Both the position numbers and the translations under genes were made by a program. Of a DNA stretch of 64,000 nucleotides, positions 35,701 to 43,352 are shown in pieces. Source of the DNA: Mesorhizobium helmanticense (lineage in GTDB: Bacteria; Pseudomonadota; Alphaproteobacteria; Rhizobiales; Rhizobiaceae); contig NZ_PZJX01000043.1 of NCBI RefSeq assembly GCF_003034915.1, positions 1 to 64,000 of the forward strand, in the 5' to 3' direction. Positions within the stretch are counted from its first letter, which is position 1. The number at the start of each line of letters is the position of its first letter. The notes under the pieces were generated by a model that was not told the origin of the DNA, did not search any database, and was given only the letters and a program-made list of their open reading frames with translations.

Positions 35701-35862
35701 GGCATCGGCGCCGGGATAGGTCGCGCTGATATTGACCGTGGTCGGCGCAATCTGCGGGTATTGCGAGATCGGCAGCGAGGTGAGCGCCAGCAGACCGCCC
35801 AGCATGATCACGATGGCGATCACCCAGGCAAAGATCGGCCGGTTGATGAAGAACGCGGACAT
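32704..35862 (-). CDS. RND efflux pump, HAE1 type (pump 2 of the array)
   Basis: 1052 residues, the normal AcrB/MexB length, with twelve membrane helices. It begins MSAFFINRPIFAWVIAIVIMLGG. Proton-relay aspartates lie in GLLVDDAIVVVENVERVM; the C-terminal half has VGLLTTIGLAAKNAILIVEFA. This family exports drugs, bile or toxic organics. The adaptor gene is 8 bases upstream and the outer-membrane factor directly downstream, so a complete tripartite set is encoded. Confidence 0.95.
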   Translation of the reverse strand: MSAFFINRPIFAWVIAIVIMLGGLLALTSLPISQYPQIAPTTVNISATYPGADAQTVENSVTKVIEQGMTGIDNLDYMTATSTSTGSASITLTFTTAADPDTAQVQTQNKLQLVQSQLPQVVQSNGITVSKSSTGFLMVIGFVSSDGKMNSTDLADYVDATVNDTLKRVEGVGSTQLFGSGYAMRIWLDPDQLAKYALMPSDVASAIEAQNTQVSAGQLGGLPARKGQQLNATVTAKSRLQTAEQFRNIILKSQTDGSLVRLNDVATVELGAESYTTQANYNGKPAAGVAVNLATGANAINTAEAVRTTIARLSSTFPQGVEVVYPYDTSPFVRLSIEEVVKTLAEAIVLVFLVMFVFLQNLRATIIPTIAVPVVLLGTFGVLSLFGYSVNTLTMFAMVLAIGLLVDDAIVVVENVERVMQEEGLPPKEATRKSMNEITGALIGIATVLSAVFVPMAFFGGSTGIIYRQFSVTIVSAMVLSVLVALVLTPALCATILRPPKDHATQKGPFGWFNRVFDRGTTAYRDGSHGIINRGKRFLVVFLAIVIAMGWMFARLPSSFLPEEDQGILITSVQLPVGATQDRTERVLAQVTDHYLKQEKDAVEGVFTASGFGFGGAGQNVGIAFVRMKDFDQRKSPALAAQAVAGRAMGAFSRIRDAQVFALAPPAIQGFGNTNGFDFYLQDVNGAGHDALIQTRNQLLALAGQSKLLANTRPNGQEDQPQFSVDIDQEKASALGVSLADINNTLSTAWGSDYVNDFIDRGRVKPVYLQSDPNFRMQPEDLEKWQVRNSNGAMVPFSAFASSHWTFGSPRLERYNGSAAVEIQGAAAAGISSGAAMDEIDRLVAQLPAGYSHEWTGLSHQERLSGNQALSLYAISALVVFLCLAALYESWSIPFAVMLSVPIGIFGALLAATLFGQTNDVYFKVGLLTTIGLAAKNAILIVEFAIERQTAGMGLVEATLEAARQRLRPILMTSLAFILGVTPLAIASGAGSGAQNSVGIGVMGGMIAATVIGVFLVPLLFVTVRRIFRGKAAKQDTGQDTGETPPVTANQQ

Positions 35863-35870
35863 GACCTGCC

Positions 35871-37151
35871 TCAGTTGTTGCTTGAGGCGCCTTGCGCCGG
35901 TTTCTGGCTGCTATCGGCTGCCTGCATGGGAGCGGGCGCGGCCGAGGATTGACGCTCCTCGATCTCTCCGGTCGCCTCGTCGATCGTCACTTCGACTGCG
36001 GTTGCATCGCCACCGGCGCGCACGAGCTGCATGCCCTCGACGATGACGCGGTCGCCATCGCCGACGCCTGAATCCACCAGCCAGTTGTTGCCGACGCTGT
36101 TGCGCACGGCCAGCACGCGGGTCTCGACCTTGCCTTCGGCATTGATGACCATCGCCGTCGCCTCACCCTTGGTGTTGCGGCTGACGCCGCGCTGCGGCAC
36201 CAGGAAGCTGTTCTGGGCGACGCCCTCCTCGACCAGGGCCCGCACATACATGCCGGGCAGCAGCAGGCGGTCCGGATTGGGGAACTCGGCTCTCAGCGCG
36301 AAAGTGCCGGTCGTCTGGTCGACATTGGCGCCAGAGAATTCCAGCTTGCCGGTCTGCGGATAGATGGTGCCGTTGTCGAGCTTCAGCTTGACGCTGACAT
36401 TGGGGCCGCTGAACTTCAGCCGCCCTTCCGAAATGGCCTGGCGCAGATTGAGCAGATTGGTGCTCGACTGCGTGACATCGACATTGATCGGATCGAGCGC
36501 ACGGATGGTGGTCAGCACGGTCTCCTGGTTGGCGGTGACGAGCGCCCCGGGGGTCAGCGTGGATTTGTCGATGCGGCCGGCGATCGGCGCGGTGATCGAG
36601 GTGCGGTCGAGACTGATGCGCGCGGTCTCGACGCTGGCCTTGGCCGACGCCACATCCGCCTGGGCCTGTGCAAGCGTGGCGGCGGCATCGTCATAATCCT
36701 GTTTCGAGACCACGTTCTGCTTCAGCAATCCGGCATAGCGGTCGAACTTGGCCTGCGCGGAAGGCAAGGCAGCCTCCGCCTTCTGCCGGGCCGCGACGGC
36801 GCTGTCATAGTCCGCTTTGTAGCTTGCCGGATCGATGAGATAGAGCGGCTGCCCCGCCACCACTTCGCTGCCCTCCTTGAACAGCCGCTGCTGGATGATG
36901 CCATTCACCTGCGGCCGGACCTCGGCAATCAGCGAAGCCGCGGTGCGCCCCGGCAGCTCGGCGGTGATCGCCACCGATTGCGGATGCAAGGTGACGACGC
37001 CGACCTCGGGTTTGCCGACACCGCCCATGCCTGCAGGGGCGTTACTTTGCTCCTGCGAGCAGGCAGCCAAAAGAAGCGCCGCGCACAGCATTCCGGCCCA
37101 GGGCGCGAGCCGGCGTACCGGCAGCGGAGACTGACTAGACTGGATGCGCAT
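35871..37151 (-). CDS. RND periplasmic adaptor (MFP), adaptor 2
   Basis: 426 residues. A lipoprotein signal ends LLAAC (residue 31); the adaptor follows with lipoyl, alpha-hairpin (SAVAARQKAEAALPSAQAKFDRYAGLL, then VVSKQDYDDAAATLAQAQADVASAKASVETARISLDRT) and beta-barrel parts. It bridges the inner RND pump and the outer-membrane factor. Its start overlaps the stop of the first pump by 17 bases, which ties both pumps into one transcript. Confidence 0.93.
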   Translation of the reverse strand: MRIQSSQSPLPVRRLAPWAGMLCAALLLAACSQEQSNAPAGMGGVGKPEVGVVTLHPQSVAITAELPGRTAASLIAEVRPQVNGIIQQRLFKEGSEVVAGQPLYLIDPASYKADYDSAVAARQKAEAALPSAQAKFDRYAGLLKQNVVSKQDYDDAAATLAQAQADVASAKASVETARISLDRTSITAPIAGRIDKSTLTPGALVTANQETVLTTIRALDPINVDVTQSSTNLLNLRQAISEGRLKFSGPNVSVKLKLDNGTIYPQTGKLEFSGANVDQTTGTFALRAEFPNPDRLLLPGMYVRALVEEGVAQNSFLVPQRGVSRNTKGEATAMVINAEGKVETRVLAVRNSVGNNWLVDSGVGDGDRVIVEGMQLVRAGGDATAVEVTIDEATGEIEERQSSAAPAPMQAADSSQKPAQGASSNN

Positions 37152-40100
37152 GGCCTGGATCTTTCCCTGAAATTACTGAAGCCGCCTGGCTGCCGGCATC
37201 GGATGGTTCCACCAGCAGCCAGCTGAGATGCCGGCCGAGGAAGCGCTGGATGTCATCCATGAAGGTGTAGACCACCGGCACATAGACGAGACTGAGCAGG
37301 GTCGAGGAGATGAGTCCGCCGATCACGGCGATCGCCATCGGCGCGCGCGTCTCGGCGTCGGCGCCGATGCCAAGCGCGATCGGCAGCATGCCGGCGCCCA
37401 TGGCGATCGATGTCATGACGATCGGCCGCGCCCGCTTGCGCGCAGCGTCGAGCAGTGCCTCGAAGCGGCTCATGCCGCGCTCCTTCTCCGCCACCAGAGC
37501 GTACTCTACGAGCAGGATCGAGTTTTTGGCCGCGATGCCCATCAGCATCAATATGCCGATCAGCGGCGATATGCCAAGCGCCTTGCCGGTGATCAGCAAG
37601 AAACCGAGCGCACCGCCGACCGACAGTGGCAGCGCCACCAGGATCGTCACCGGCTGCACGAAGCCGCGGAAAAGCAGGACCAGCGTCAGGTACATCAGCA
37701 GGATGCCGGCGGCGATCGCCGTGGCAAAGCCTGAGAACAGTTCCTGCATGCGGGCGGCGTCGCCGCGCGCCAGTTCATGCAAGCCCGCCGGCAAGTTCTG
37801 CATAACCGGTAGAGCGCGGATCGCCGTGGTCGCCTCGCCGAGCGTGATGCCCGAAAGGTCCGCCTCGACGGTGGCGCTGCGGCTGCGGTCCACCCGCGCA
37901 ATGCTGTTCGGGCCGGCGCTGAAGCTGATGTCGGCGATGGCGGCAAGCGGCACCGTGCCCTTGCTGCCGGTCAGCGGCAGGATGGCGAGCTTCGCGGGAT
38001 CGTCGATGGCGCCATCGGGCAAGGTCACGACGATCGACACCTGGCGGTCGCCGAGATTGAATTTCGGCAGGCTGGTGTCGGTGTCGCCGACGGTAGCGAT
38101 TTTCACGGTCTGGGCGATCTCGGTCGGGGTGATGCCGAGCTCGGCCGCCTTGGCGCTGTCGGGGCGCACGATCAGCTCCGGCTTGGTGGTCGCGGCCGTC
38201 GAGGTTGGATTGCTGAGGCCGGGAATCGACTTCATCTGGTCGATCAGCGCATCGCTGGTCTGCTGCAGCGCATCACCATTGTCGCCCACCAGTGTAATCG
38301 ACACCTTGGCGCCGGAAAAACCATCGGCGCCGAACTGAACGCGGGCTCCCGCAATGTCGTTGAGCTTCGGTGAGGCCGCGGCCTCGAATTCCTGCTGGCT
38401 GACCGTCCGCTCGTCGCGCGGCTTCAGATTGACGGTGACATTGGCGCTGCGCACTTCGGCCGAGCTCGACCCACGGTTCGGTCCGCCGCCCGACTCGGCC
38501 GCCGTGCCGATCGTGGCGAAGATGCTGTCGACCGCCGGATCAGCTTCCAGGCGTTTGGTGATGTCCTTGACCACGGCCGTTGTCTGCTCGATCGTAGATC
38601 CCGGCTGCAGTTCGACCGAGATCATCGAGCGGCCGCGATCGGTCGCCGCCATGAATTCGGTCGGCAGCTGCGTCGCCAGCGCCATCGAACCGGCGAAGAA
38701 AGCGATGCCGGCAAAAAGCGTGACCCAGCGACGGTCGAGCGCCTTGCGCAGCAGCCAGAGATAGGTTGGCACCCAGGCCGGCGTGTCGTCTTCGCTGTGG
38801 CCGCCGGCGCGCACCAGGTAGGCGCCCATCAACGGGGTCAGCATGCGCGCCACCAGCAGCGAAAACAGCACCGACACGCAGACCGCGACCGCGAAGCTGA
38901 AGAAGAACTTTCCGGGAATGCCTGGCATGAAGGCCACCGGCAGGAAGACGGCGACGATCGTGGCGGTGGTCGCCACCACGGCGAGCCCGATCTCGTCGGC
39001 GGCCTCGATCGCCGCCTGATAGGCGCTGACGCCGGTCTGGCGCATGTGGCGCACGATGTTCTCGATCTCGACGATGGCGTCGTCGACGAGGATGCCGACC
39101 ACCAGCGACAGGGCCAGCAGCGTGATGTTGTTGAGCGAGATGTCGAACGCCGCCATCACCGCAAAGGTCGGGATCAGCGACAGCGGCATGGCGACCGCCG
39201 ACACCAGCGTCGCCCTGATGTCACGCAGGAACAGCCAGACGACGCCGATGGCAAGCAGCGCGCCGAGCCACAGCGCCTCGAACGCCGCATCGTAGCTTTC
39301 CCTTACGAAGCCGGAAGACGAGGTGACCTCGGTGAACTTTGCCGCACTCGTCTTCGAACCCATCTCGGCGATCGCGGCGCGCGCGGCCTTGACCACGTCG
39401 ATCTCGCTCGAACCGACGGACCTGTAGATGTTGAAGGCGACGACCTCCCTGCCGTCGAGATAGGCGGACTGGCGCGGCTTTTCCCAGCTGTCGACAACCT
39501 TGCCGAGGTCGGAGAGTTTGACGTCTCCGGCCTTCGAGAACGCAACGCGCGTATCGGCCAGCGCCTCGACGGTGGTGACGCTGCCCAGCGTGCGCACCGA
39601 CTGCTCCTGGCTGCCGATGGTGGTGCGGCCGCCCGGCTGGTTGACGTTGATGGACGCGAGCGTCTGGCTGACATCGCCGGCGCTGATCCCAAGTGCGGCA
39701 AGCCGATCGGGATCGAGTTCGACGCGGATGACCCGGTCGACGCCGCCCGAACGGGTGATCTTGGACACGCCGTCGACGCCGAGTATCGCCTTGGCGACGT
39801 CATTGTCGATGTACCAGCTCAGCGCGTCGGGCGACATCGTTGGCGCCTCGACCACATAGGTCAGCACCGAATTGCCCGTCGCATTGACCTTCGCCACCAC
39901 CGGCGCCTGGGCGGCCGCCGGCAGGCTGGACTGCACGCCGGAAACCGCATTGCGCACATCGTTGGCGGCGGTCTCGGGATCGGTATCGAGCGTGAATTCG
40001 ACCGTGGTGACCGAGGAGCCTTCGCTGAGCGAAGTCGAGACGTCGTCGACGCCATCCAGGCTGGCCACGGCGTTCTCGATGACTTGCGCGACCTGCACTT

Positions 40101-40281
40101 CCATCTCGCTCGGCGCCGCACCCGCCTGCGTCACCGTGACGGTGACCGTCGGCAGGTCGATGTCAGGCATGTTGTTGGTACGCAGTTGCATGAAGCCGTA
40201 GAGGCCGGCGATCGTCAGCGACAGGAACAGGACGATGGTCGGAACCGGATTGCGGATCGACCAGGAGGAAATGGCGTTCAT
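37135..40281 (-). CDS. RND efflux pump, second family (pump 1 of the array)
   Basis: 1048 residues with twelve membrane helices. It starts MNAISSWSIRNPVPTIVLFL. GILVDDAIVEIENIVRHM holds the aspartates of the proton path, and GILMLMGIAAKNSILLVEYAL is in the C-terminal half. It is clearly a different paralogue from the pump at 32704 (closer to the CzcA/MdtC-like side by its start). It overlaps its own adaptor gene by 4 bases and the next adaptor by 17. Confidence 0.95.
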   Translation of the reverse strand: MNAISSWSIRNPVPTIVLFLSLTIAGLYGFMQLRTNNMPDIDLPTVTVTVTQAGAAPSEMEVQVAQVIENAVASLDGVDDVSTSLSEGSSVTTVEFTLDTDPETAANDVRNAVSGVQSSLPAAAQAPVVAKVNATGNSVLTYVVEAPTMSPDALSWYIDNDVAKAILGVDGVSKITRSGGVDRVIRVELDPDRLAALGISAGDVSQTLASINVNQPGGRTTIGSQEQSVRTLGSVTTVEALADTRVAFSKAGDVKLSDLGKVVDSWEKPRQSAYLDGREVVAFNIYRSVGSSEIDVVKAARAAIAEMGSKTSAAKFTEVTSSSGFVRESYDAAFEALWLGALLAIGVVWLFLRDIRATLVSAVAMPLSLIPTFAVMAAFDISLNNITLLALSLVVGILVDDAIVEIENIVRHMRQTGVSAYQAAIEAADEIGLAVVATTATIVAVFLPVAFMPGIPGKFFFSFAVAVCVSVLFSLLVARMLTPLMGAYLVRAGGHSEDDTPAWVPTYLWLLRKALDRRWVTLFAGIAFFAGSMALATQLPTEFMAATDRGRSMISVELQPGSTIEQTTAVVKDITKRLEADPAVDSIFATIGTAAESGGGPNRGSSSAEVRSANVTVNLKPRDERTVSQQEFEAAASPKLNDIAGARVQFGADGFSGAKVSITLVGDNGDALQQTSDALIDQMKSIPGLSNPTSTAATTKPELIVRPDSAKAAELGITPTEIAQTVKIATVGDTDTSLPKFNLGDRQVSIVVTLPDGAIDDPAKLAILPLTGSKGTVPLAAIADISFSAGPNSIARVDRSRSATVEADLSGITLGEATTAIRALPVMQNLPAGLHELARGDAARMQELFSGFATAIAAGILLMYLTLVLLFRGFVQPVTILVALPLSVGGALGFLLITGKALGISPLIGILMLMGIAAKNSILLVEYALVAEKERGMSRFEALLDAARKRARPIVMTSIAMGAGMLPIALGIGADAETRAPMAIAVIGGLISSTLLSLVYVPVVYTFMDDIQRFLGRHLSWLLVEPSDAGSQAASVISGKDPGHAHPV

Positions 40282-41447
40282 CGCGCCATCTCCGCGCTCG
40301 ACACGGCCTGGTCGCTGTCGCCCGCTGCAACGCGAACGAGATTGCCGTCATTGAGCAGGCCGGCGCCGGAGACGACGACGCTCTCGCCCTCGGTCAGCCC
40401 GGACACAATGGCGACGCGGCCATCCCTGTGGCTGCCGGTCTCGACGCCGCGCGCCGCAACCTTGCCATCCTTGCCTACGACGAAGACTCCCGGTCTGCCG
40501 TCGCGCCAGGTCAGCGCGCTCTCGGCAACGTTCAGCACCTCCGCCGTGGACGTGGCGATCGAGACGCGGGCAAACATACCGGGCTTGAGCCCGGAATTGT
40601 CCTGCGGCGCGACATAGACCGTGCCCAGCCTTGTGGTGCCGTCGACCTTCTCGGCGATCGAGCCGACCTTGCCGGAAGACACCTTGCCGGAAGCGTCGGT
40701 GATGGTCGCCGCCTGGCCGGTCGTGATCGCGGCCAGATCCTTCTCGGGCACTTGCACGGCGACCTCGACCTTGCCGTCGCGCACGATTCTCATCAGTTCC
40801 GTGCCGGATTGAACGATGGACCCGGCAACCGCCGGCCTGGTGGAAACCGTGCCGTCGAAGGGAGCATGGATTTCGGTGCGCGCGAGTTGCGCGGCGATAT
40901 TGTCCGCCGCCGCCTCGGCCTGGGCGAGCTGCGCCTGGCTGGTCTTGACCGTGGTTGCTTTTTCCTCGGCCGTCTCGGCGCTGATCGCATTGCTGGCGAT
41001 GAGCTTCCTGGCACGGGCCGCCGCCGTCTCGGCCGCCTCCAGCGAGGCGCGCGCCTGCTCGATGGCTGCCTTCTGCTCGGCAAGCTGGGCCTGCAGCACC
41101 GTATCGTCGAGGCGCGCGATCACCTCGCCCTTGCTGACATGGTCGCCTTCGGCAACGAGGACCTCGGTCAGTTGCAGGCCGCTGGTCTGCGCGCCGATCG
41201 CGGCTTCCTGCCATGCCTGGGCCGTGCCGGTGGCGGTGATCGCCGCGGCGATTTCATCCTTGCGCACCGTTTCGACCGAAACCGTCAGCGAGGCCTGCGC
41301 GACCACCGCCACACGGTTCGCTGCCGCGCCGGCCTCGCCCGCATCGGCATTGCCGCGGCCATAGGCCTTGAGTATTGCGGCGACCACGATGGCAAGAATG
41401 ACGGCGCAAAGCAGCAGGTATTTCTTGCGCGATGAACTAGCGGCCAT
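40278..41447 (-). CDS. RND periplasmic adaptor (MFP), adaptor 1
   Basis: 389 residues. One N-terminal membrane segment (KKYLLLCAVILAIVVAAILKAY) anchors it, followed by a lipoyl domain (AIGAQTSGLQLTEVLVAEGDHVSKGEVIARLDD), an alpha-hairpin, and the barrel with LKPGMFARVSIATSTAEVLNV. It pairs with the pump downstream. TTG (41465) and GTG (41459) starts are possible in the same frame; I prefer the ATG at 41447. Confidence 0.9.
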   Translation of the reverse strand: MAASSSRKKYLLLCAVILAIVVAAILKAYGRGNADAGEAGAAANRVAVVAQASLTVSVETVRKDEIAAAITATGTAQAWQEAAIGAQTSGLQLTEVLVAEGDHVSKGEVIARLDDTVLQAQLAEQKAAIEQARASLEAAETAAARARKLIASNAISAETAEEKATTVKTSQAQLAQAEAAADNIAAQLARTEIHAPFDGTVSTRPAVAGSIVQSGTELMRIVRDGKVEVAVQVPEKDLAAITTGQAATITDASGKVSSGKVGSIAEKVDGTTRLGTVYVAPQDNSGLKPGMFARVSIATSTAEVLNVAESALTWRDGRPGVFVVGKDGKVAARGVETGSHRDGRVAIVSGLTEGESVVVSGAGLLNDGNLVRVAAGDSDQAVSSAEMAR

Positions 41448-41634
41448 AGGTCTTTTCACCGTCAACTGAATTCTCGATGAGGGGAGCGCCGAGCGAAAGC
41501 CGCCAGGTGCCGAAGACGAGCCTGGTGGCGCCGGTGAAGGCTTGCAGCGACCGCAGCGTCGCCGCCGAACCGCGGCGATGCTGTTCGGGCGCGGCTGCCA
41601 TCAGCAGCCGCAGCATCAGGAACATCTCCCACAT
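41437..41634 (-). CDS. Small leader ORF of the RND array
   Basis: 65 residues: MWEMFLMLRLLMAAA, then a basic tail with FTGATRLVFGTWRLSLGAPL. The frame overlaps the adaptor 1 gene by about 11-29 bases depending on that start. The ribosome-binding site is weak (AAAGAGA). No family is recognised. It may be a real small inner-membrane-associated product or a coding leader that couples translation to adaptor 1. Confidence 0.4.
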   Translation of the reverse strand: MWEMFLMLRLLMAAAPEQHRRGSAATLRSLQAFTGATRLVFGTWRLSLGAPLIENSVDGEKTYGR

Positions 41635-41655
41635 AGAAGTCTCTTTCACAAAAGG

Positions 41656-41698
41656 CCGGCCGGCCCGATCGCGGGGGTAAGCCAAACGGGCCGGCCGG
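41656..41698 (-). terminator. GC-rich hairpin between Spy-like gene and RND array
   Basis: A perfect 12-bp inverted repeat, CCGGCCGGCCCG against CGGGCCGGCCGG, has a 19-base loop. Read on the minus strand it is followed by CCTTTTGTG. It can end most transcripts of the Spy-like gene or act as a leaky attenuator in front of the pumps, which have no other clear start site. Confidence 0.6.
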
Positions 41699-41707
41699 TG
41701 CAGCCGG

Positions 41708-42409
41708 TCAGAGTTGCCCGCCCATCCGGGGTAGGGGTGGCGGAAGCGGCCTGCCAGAATCGGGCAGGCCTCCGGGGCCGGCTGCATCATCCGGCGGATT
41801 GTCCCATGGCCCTCGGGGTGGTCCATGAGGTCTGTCCGCCGAAGCAAGTATTTCGAGCTGTTCGGGCGTCAGCTTGACGCGAAGCGCGGCAATCGCCTCC
41901 TTCAGCTTTGCAGCCGAGGCGGCGCGTTGGGTTAGATCGTCTGCCAGTCTTTCCTGGAAAGCGAAGGCGCGCGGAGCCTTGGCGCCGGGCGCTTCCGCGT
42001 CGGCGCCACCCGGGCCATGATCGGGCCGCGCCAGCATCGCCTGCAGCGCGCTGGTATAGTCGCGCCAGGCGTCGAGCTGCTCCGTCCTGATGCCGATGCG
42101 GGTCTCGAGCGCGGAAAGCCGGGCGGCGAGCATTTCCGGCGGCGGCCCCATGCGGCGCGGCCCCATGCCAAGCGGTCCCATACCATGCGGACCCATGCCT
42201 TGAGGACCGAACTGTTGCGGGTCTTCCGGTCCCGACCGCATCGACCGGTGTGGACCGGGCCACGGCATCGGGCCGTCATTCGCGCCGTCCTGCATCGCGA
42301 CAACCGGAAGCTCCCCGCCGGGTCCGCCGGCAGGGTCGGTCGGCTGCGCCAGCGCCGGATGGATGAGCGCGGCCGAGAAGAGGCCGAGAGCAAGAAATCT
42401 GCTTTGCAT
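41708..42409 (-). CDS. Spy/CpxP-like periplasmic protein (LTXXQ)
   Basis: 233 residues with a signal peptide (1-22, ending ALAQ). A GMGP repeat array follows (GMGPHGMGPLGMGPRRMGPPP, near residues 69-90), then a helical part with LAARLSALETRIGIRTEQLDAWRDYTSAL and ending KLTPEQLEILAS, the LTXXQ mark of Spy/CpxP proteins. Spy proteins are periplasmic chaperones that protect against envelope damage. AAGGA suits the ATG at 42409. The gene is divergent from the response regulator gene and shares its 215-base control region. Confidence 0.8.
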   Translation of the reverse strand: MQSRFLALGLFSAALIHPALAQPTDPAGGPGGELPVVAMQDGANDGPMPWPGPHRSMRSGPEDPQQFGPQGMGPHGMGPLGMGPRRMGPPPEMLAARLSALETRIGIRTEQLDAWRDYTSALQAMLARPDHGPGGADAEAPGAKAPRAFAFQERLADDLTQRAASAAKLKEAIAALRVKLTPEQLEILASADRPHGPPRGPWDNPPDDAAGPGGLPDSGRPLPPPLPRMGGQL

Positions 42410-42516
42410 GATGTAATCCTTTCTCGCATGCTTCGGATAGCGGCAGAATAGGAGGCCTCCTTTTCCCCTTCGCTTCGCTCTGTTGCCGAAGGTTTCCGCA
42501 AAAGGGCAATTTGTTT

Positions 42517-42551
42517 CCGAATGTTTCTCGCGGCCGGTCGGAAACATTCGG
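42517..42551. promoter_or_regulatory. Inverted-repeat operator, candidate response-regulator site
   Basis: CCGAATGTTTC (42517-42527) and GAAACATTCGG (42541-42551) are exact inverse copies of 11 bases with a 13-base centre. Additional GTTTCCG half-sites lie at 42492 and 42513. It sits in the divergent region between the Spy-like gene and the OmpR-type regulator and is a natural binding site for that regulator; that assignment is inferred. Confidence 0.6.
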
Positions 42552-42623
42552 TGACAATTTTCCATGCCCCTTGGGCTCGGCTCTCCCTATAATCGATGGC
42601 AAGCAAGGCGGAACGGCACGGCA

Positions 42624-43352
42624 ATGCAGTCACAACCCCATATCCTCGTCGTCGACGACGATCGCGAGATCAGGACGCTTCTCCAGCGCTACCTGGACGG
42701 CCAGGGCTTTCGCGTCTCGGTCGCGGCTGACCGTCGCGAATGCGAGCAGAAGCTTGGTTCGGGCCAGTTCGACCTGATCGTGCTGGACGTCATGCTGCCC
42801 GATGGTTCGGGGCTCGATATTTGCCGCAGCCTGCGTGACCGCAAACCACACATTCCGGTCATCCTGCTGACTGCGCTGAAGGAGGATGTCGACCGCATCA
42901 TCGGCCTGGAGCTCGGCGCCGACGACTATCTCGGCAAGCCGTTCAATCCGCGCGAGCTCATCGCCCGCATCCGCGCCGTGCTGCGGCGGTCAGCGCCCGA
43001 GGAGCCGCCGGCTGCGCAGCGCCCGCGCATCTACCGCTTCGCCAGCTACAGGCTGGAGCCGGACACCCGCAAGGTGACGGATGCCGAGGGCGCGCTCATC
43101 GAGCTCACCGGCGCCGAGTTCGACCTGCTGCAGGTGTTTCTCGACCGCCCCGGCCGGCTCCTGTCGCGCGACCAGCTGCTCGATCTGACGCAGGGCCGCG
43201 AGCGCGACCCGCTCGAACGCTCGGTCGACGTCTTGATGAGCCGGCTGCGCCGAAAATTCGCCGATGCCGGCGACGGGCCGCTGTTCAAGACCGTGCGCAA
43301 TGGCGGCTACCAGCTCACCGCGCGCGTCGATACGGTGGAGGCCGAGGCATGA
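42624..43352 (+). CDS. OmpR-family response regulator
   Basis: 242 residues. The receiver domain has the acidic pair DDD near residues 11-13, the phospho-acceptor Asp in LIVLDVMLPDG (near 55), Thr in LLTALKE and Lys in GKPF. The C-terminal winged helix has RHxDxL-like ELTGAEFDLLQVFLDRPGRLLSRDQLLD and VDVLMSRLRRKF. The stop overlaps the kinase start by 4 bases. The most likely targets are the inverted-repeat site upstream and the adjacent Spy-like and RND genes. Confidence 0.93.
   Translation: MQSQPHILVVDDDREIRTLLQRYLDGQGFRVSVAADRRECEQKLGSGQFDLIVLDVMLPDGSGLDICRSLRDRKPHIPVILLTALKEDVDRIIGLELGADDYLGKPFNPRELIARIRAVLRRSAPEEPPAAQRPRIYRFASYRLEPDTRKVTDAEGALIELTGAEFDLLQVFLDRPGRLLSRDQLLDLTQGRERDPLERSVDVLMSRLRRKFADAGDGPLFKTVRNGGYQLTARVDTVEAEA

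Noticed and set aside
38797..40617. 606-residue plus-strand frame
   Set aside because: Antisense to the RND pump and adaptor; Arg/His/Asp-rich shadow with no recognisable fold.
42140..42205. Repeated CATGCGG/CCCAT units as a possible CRISPR or minisatellite
   Set aside because: They encode the GMGP protein repeats of the Spy-like gene; there are no spacers of constant length.
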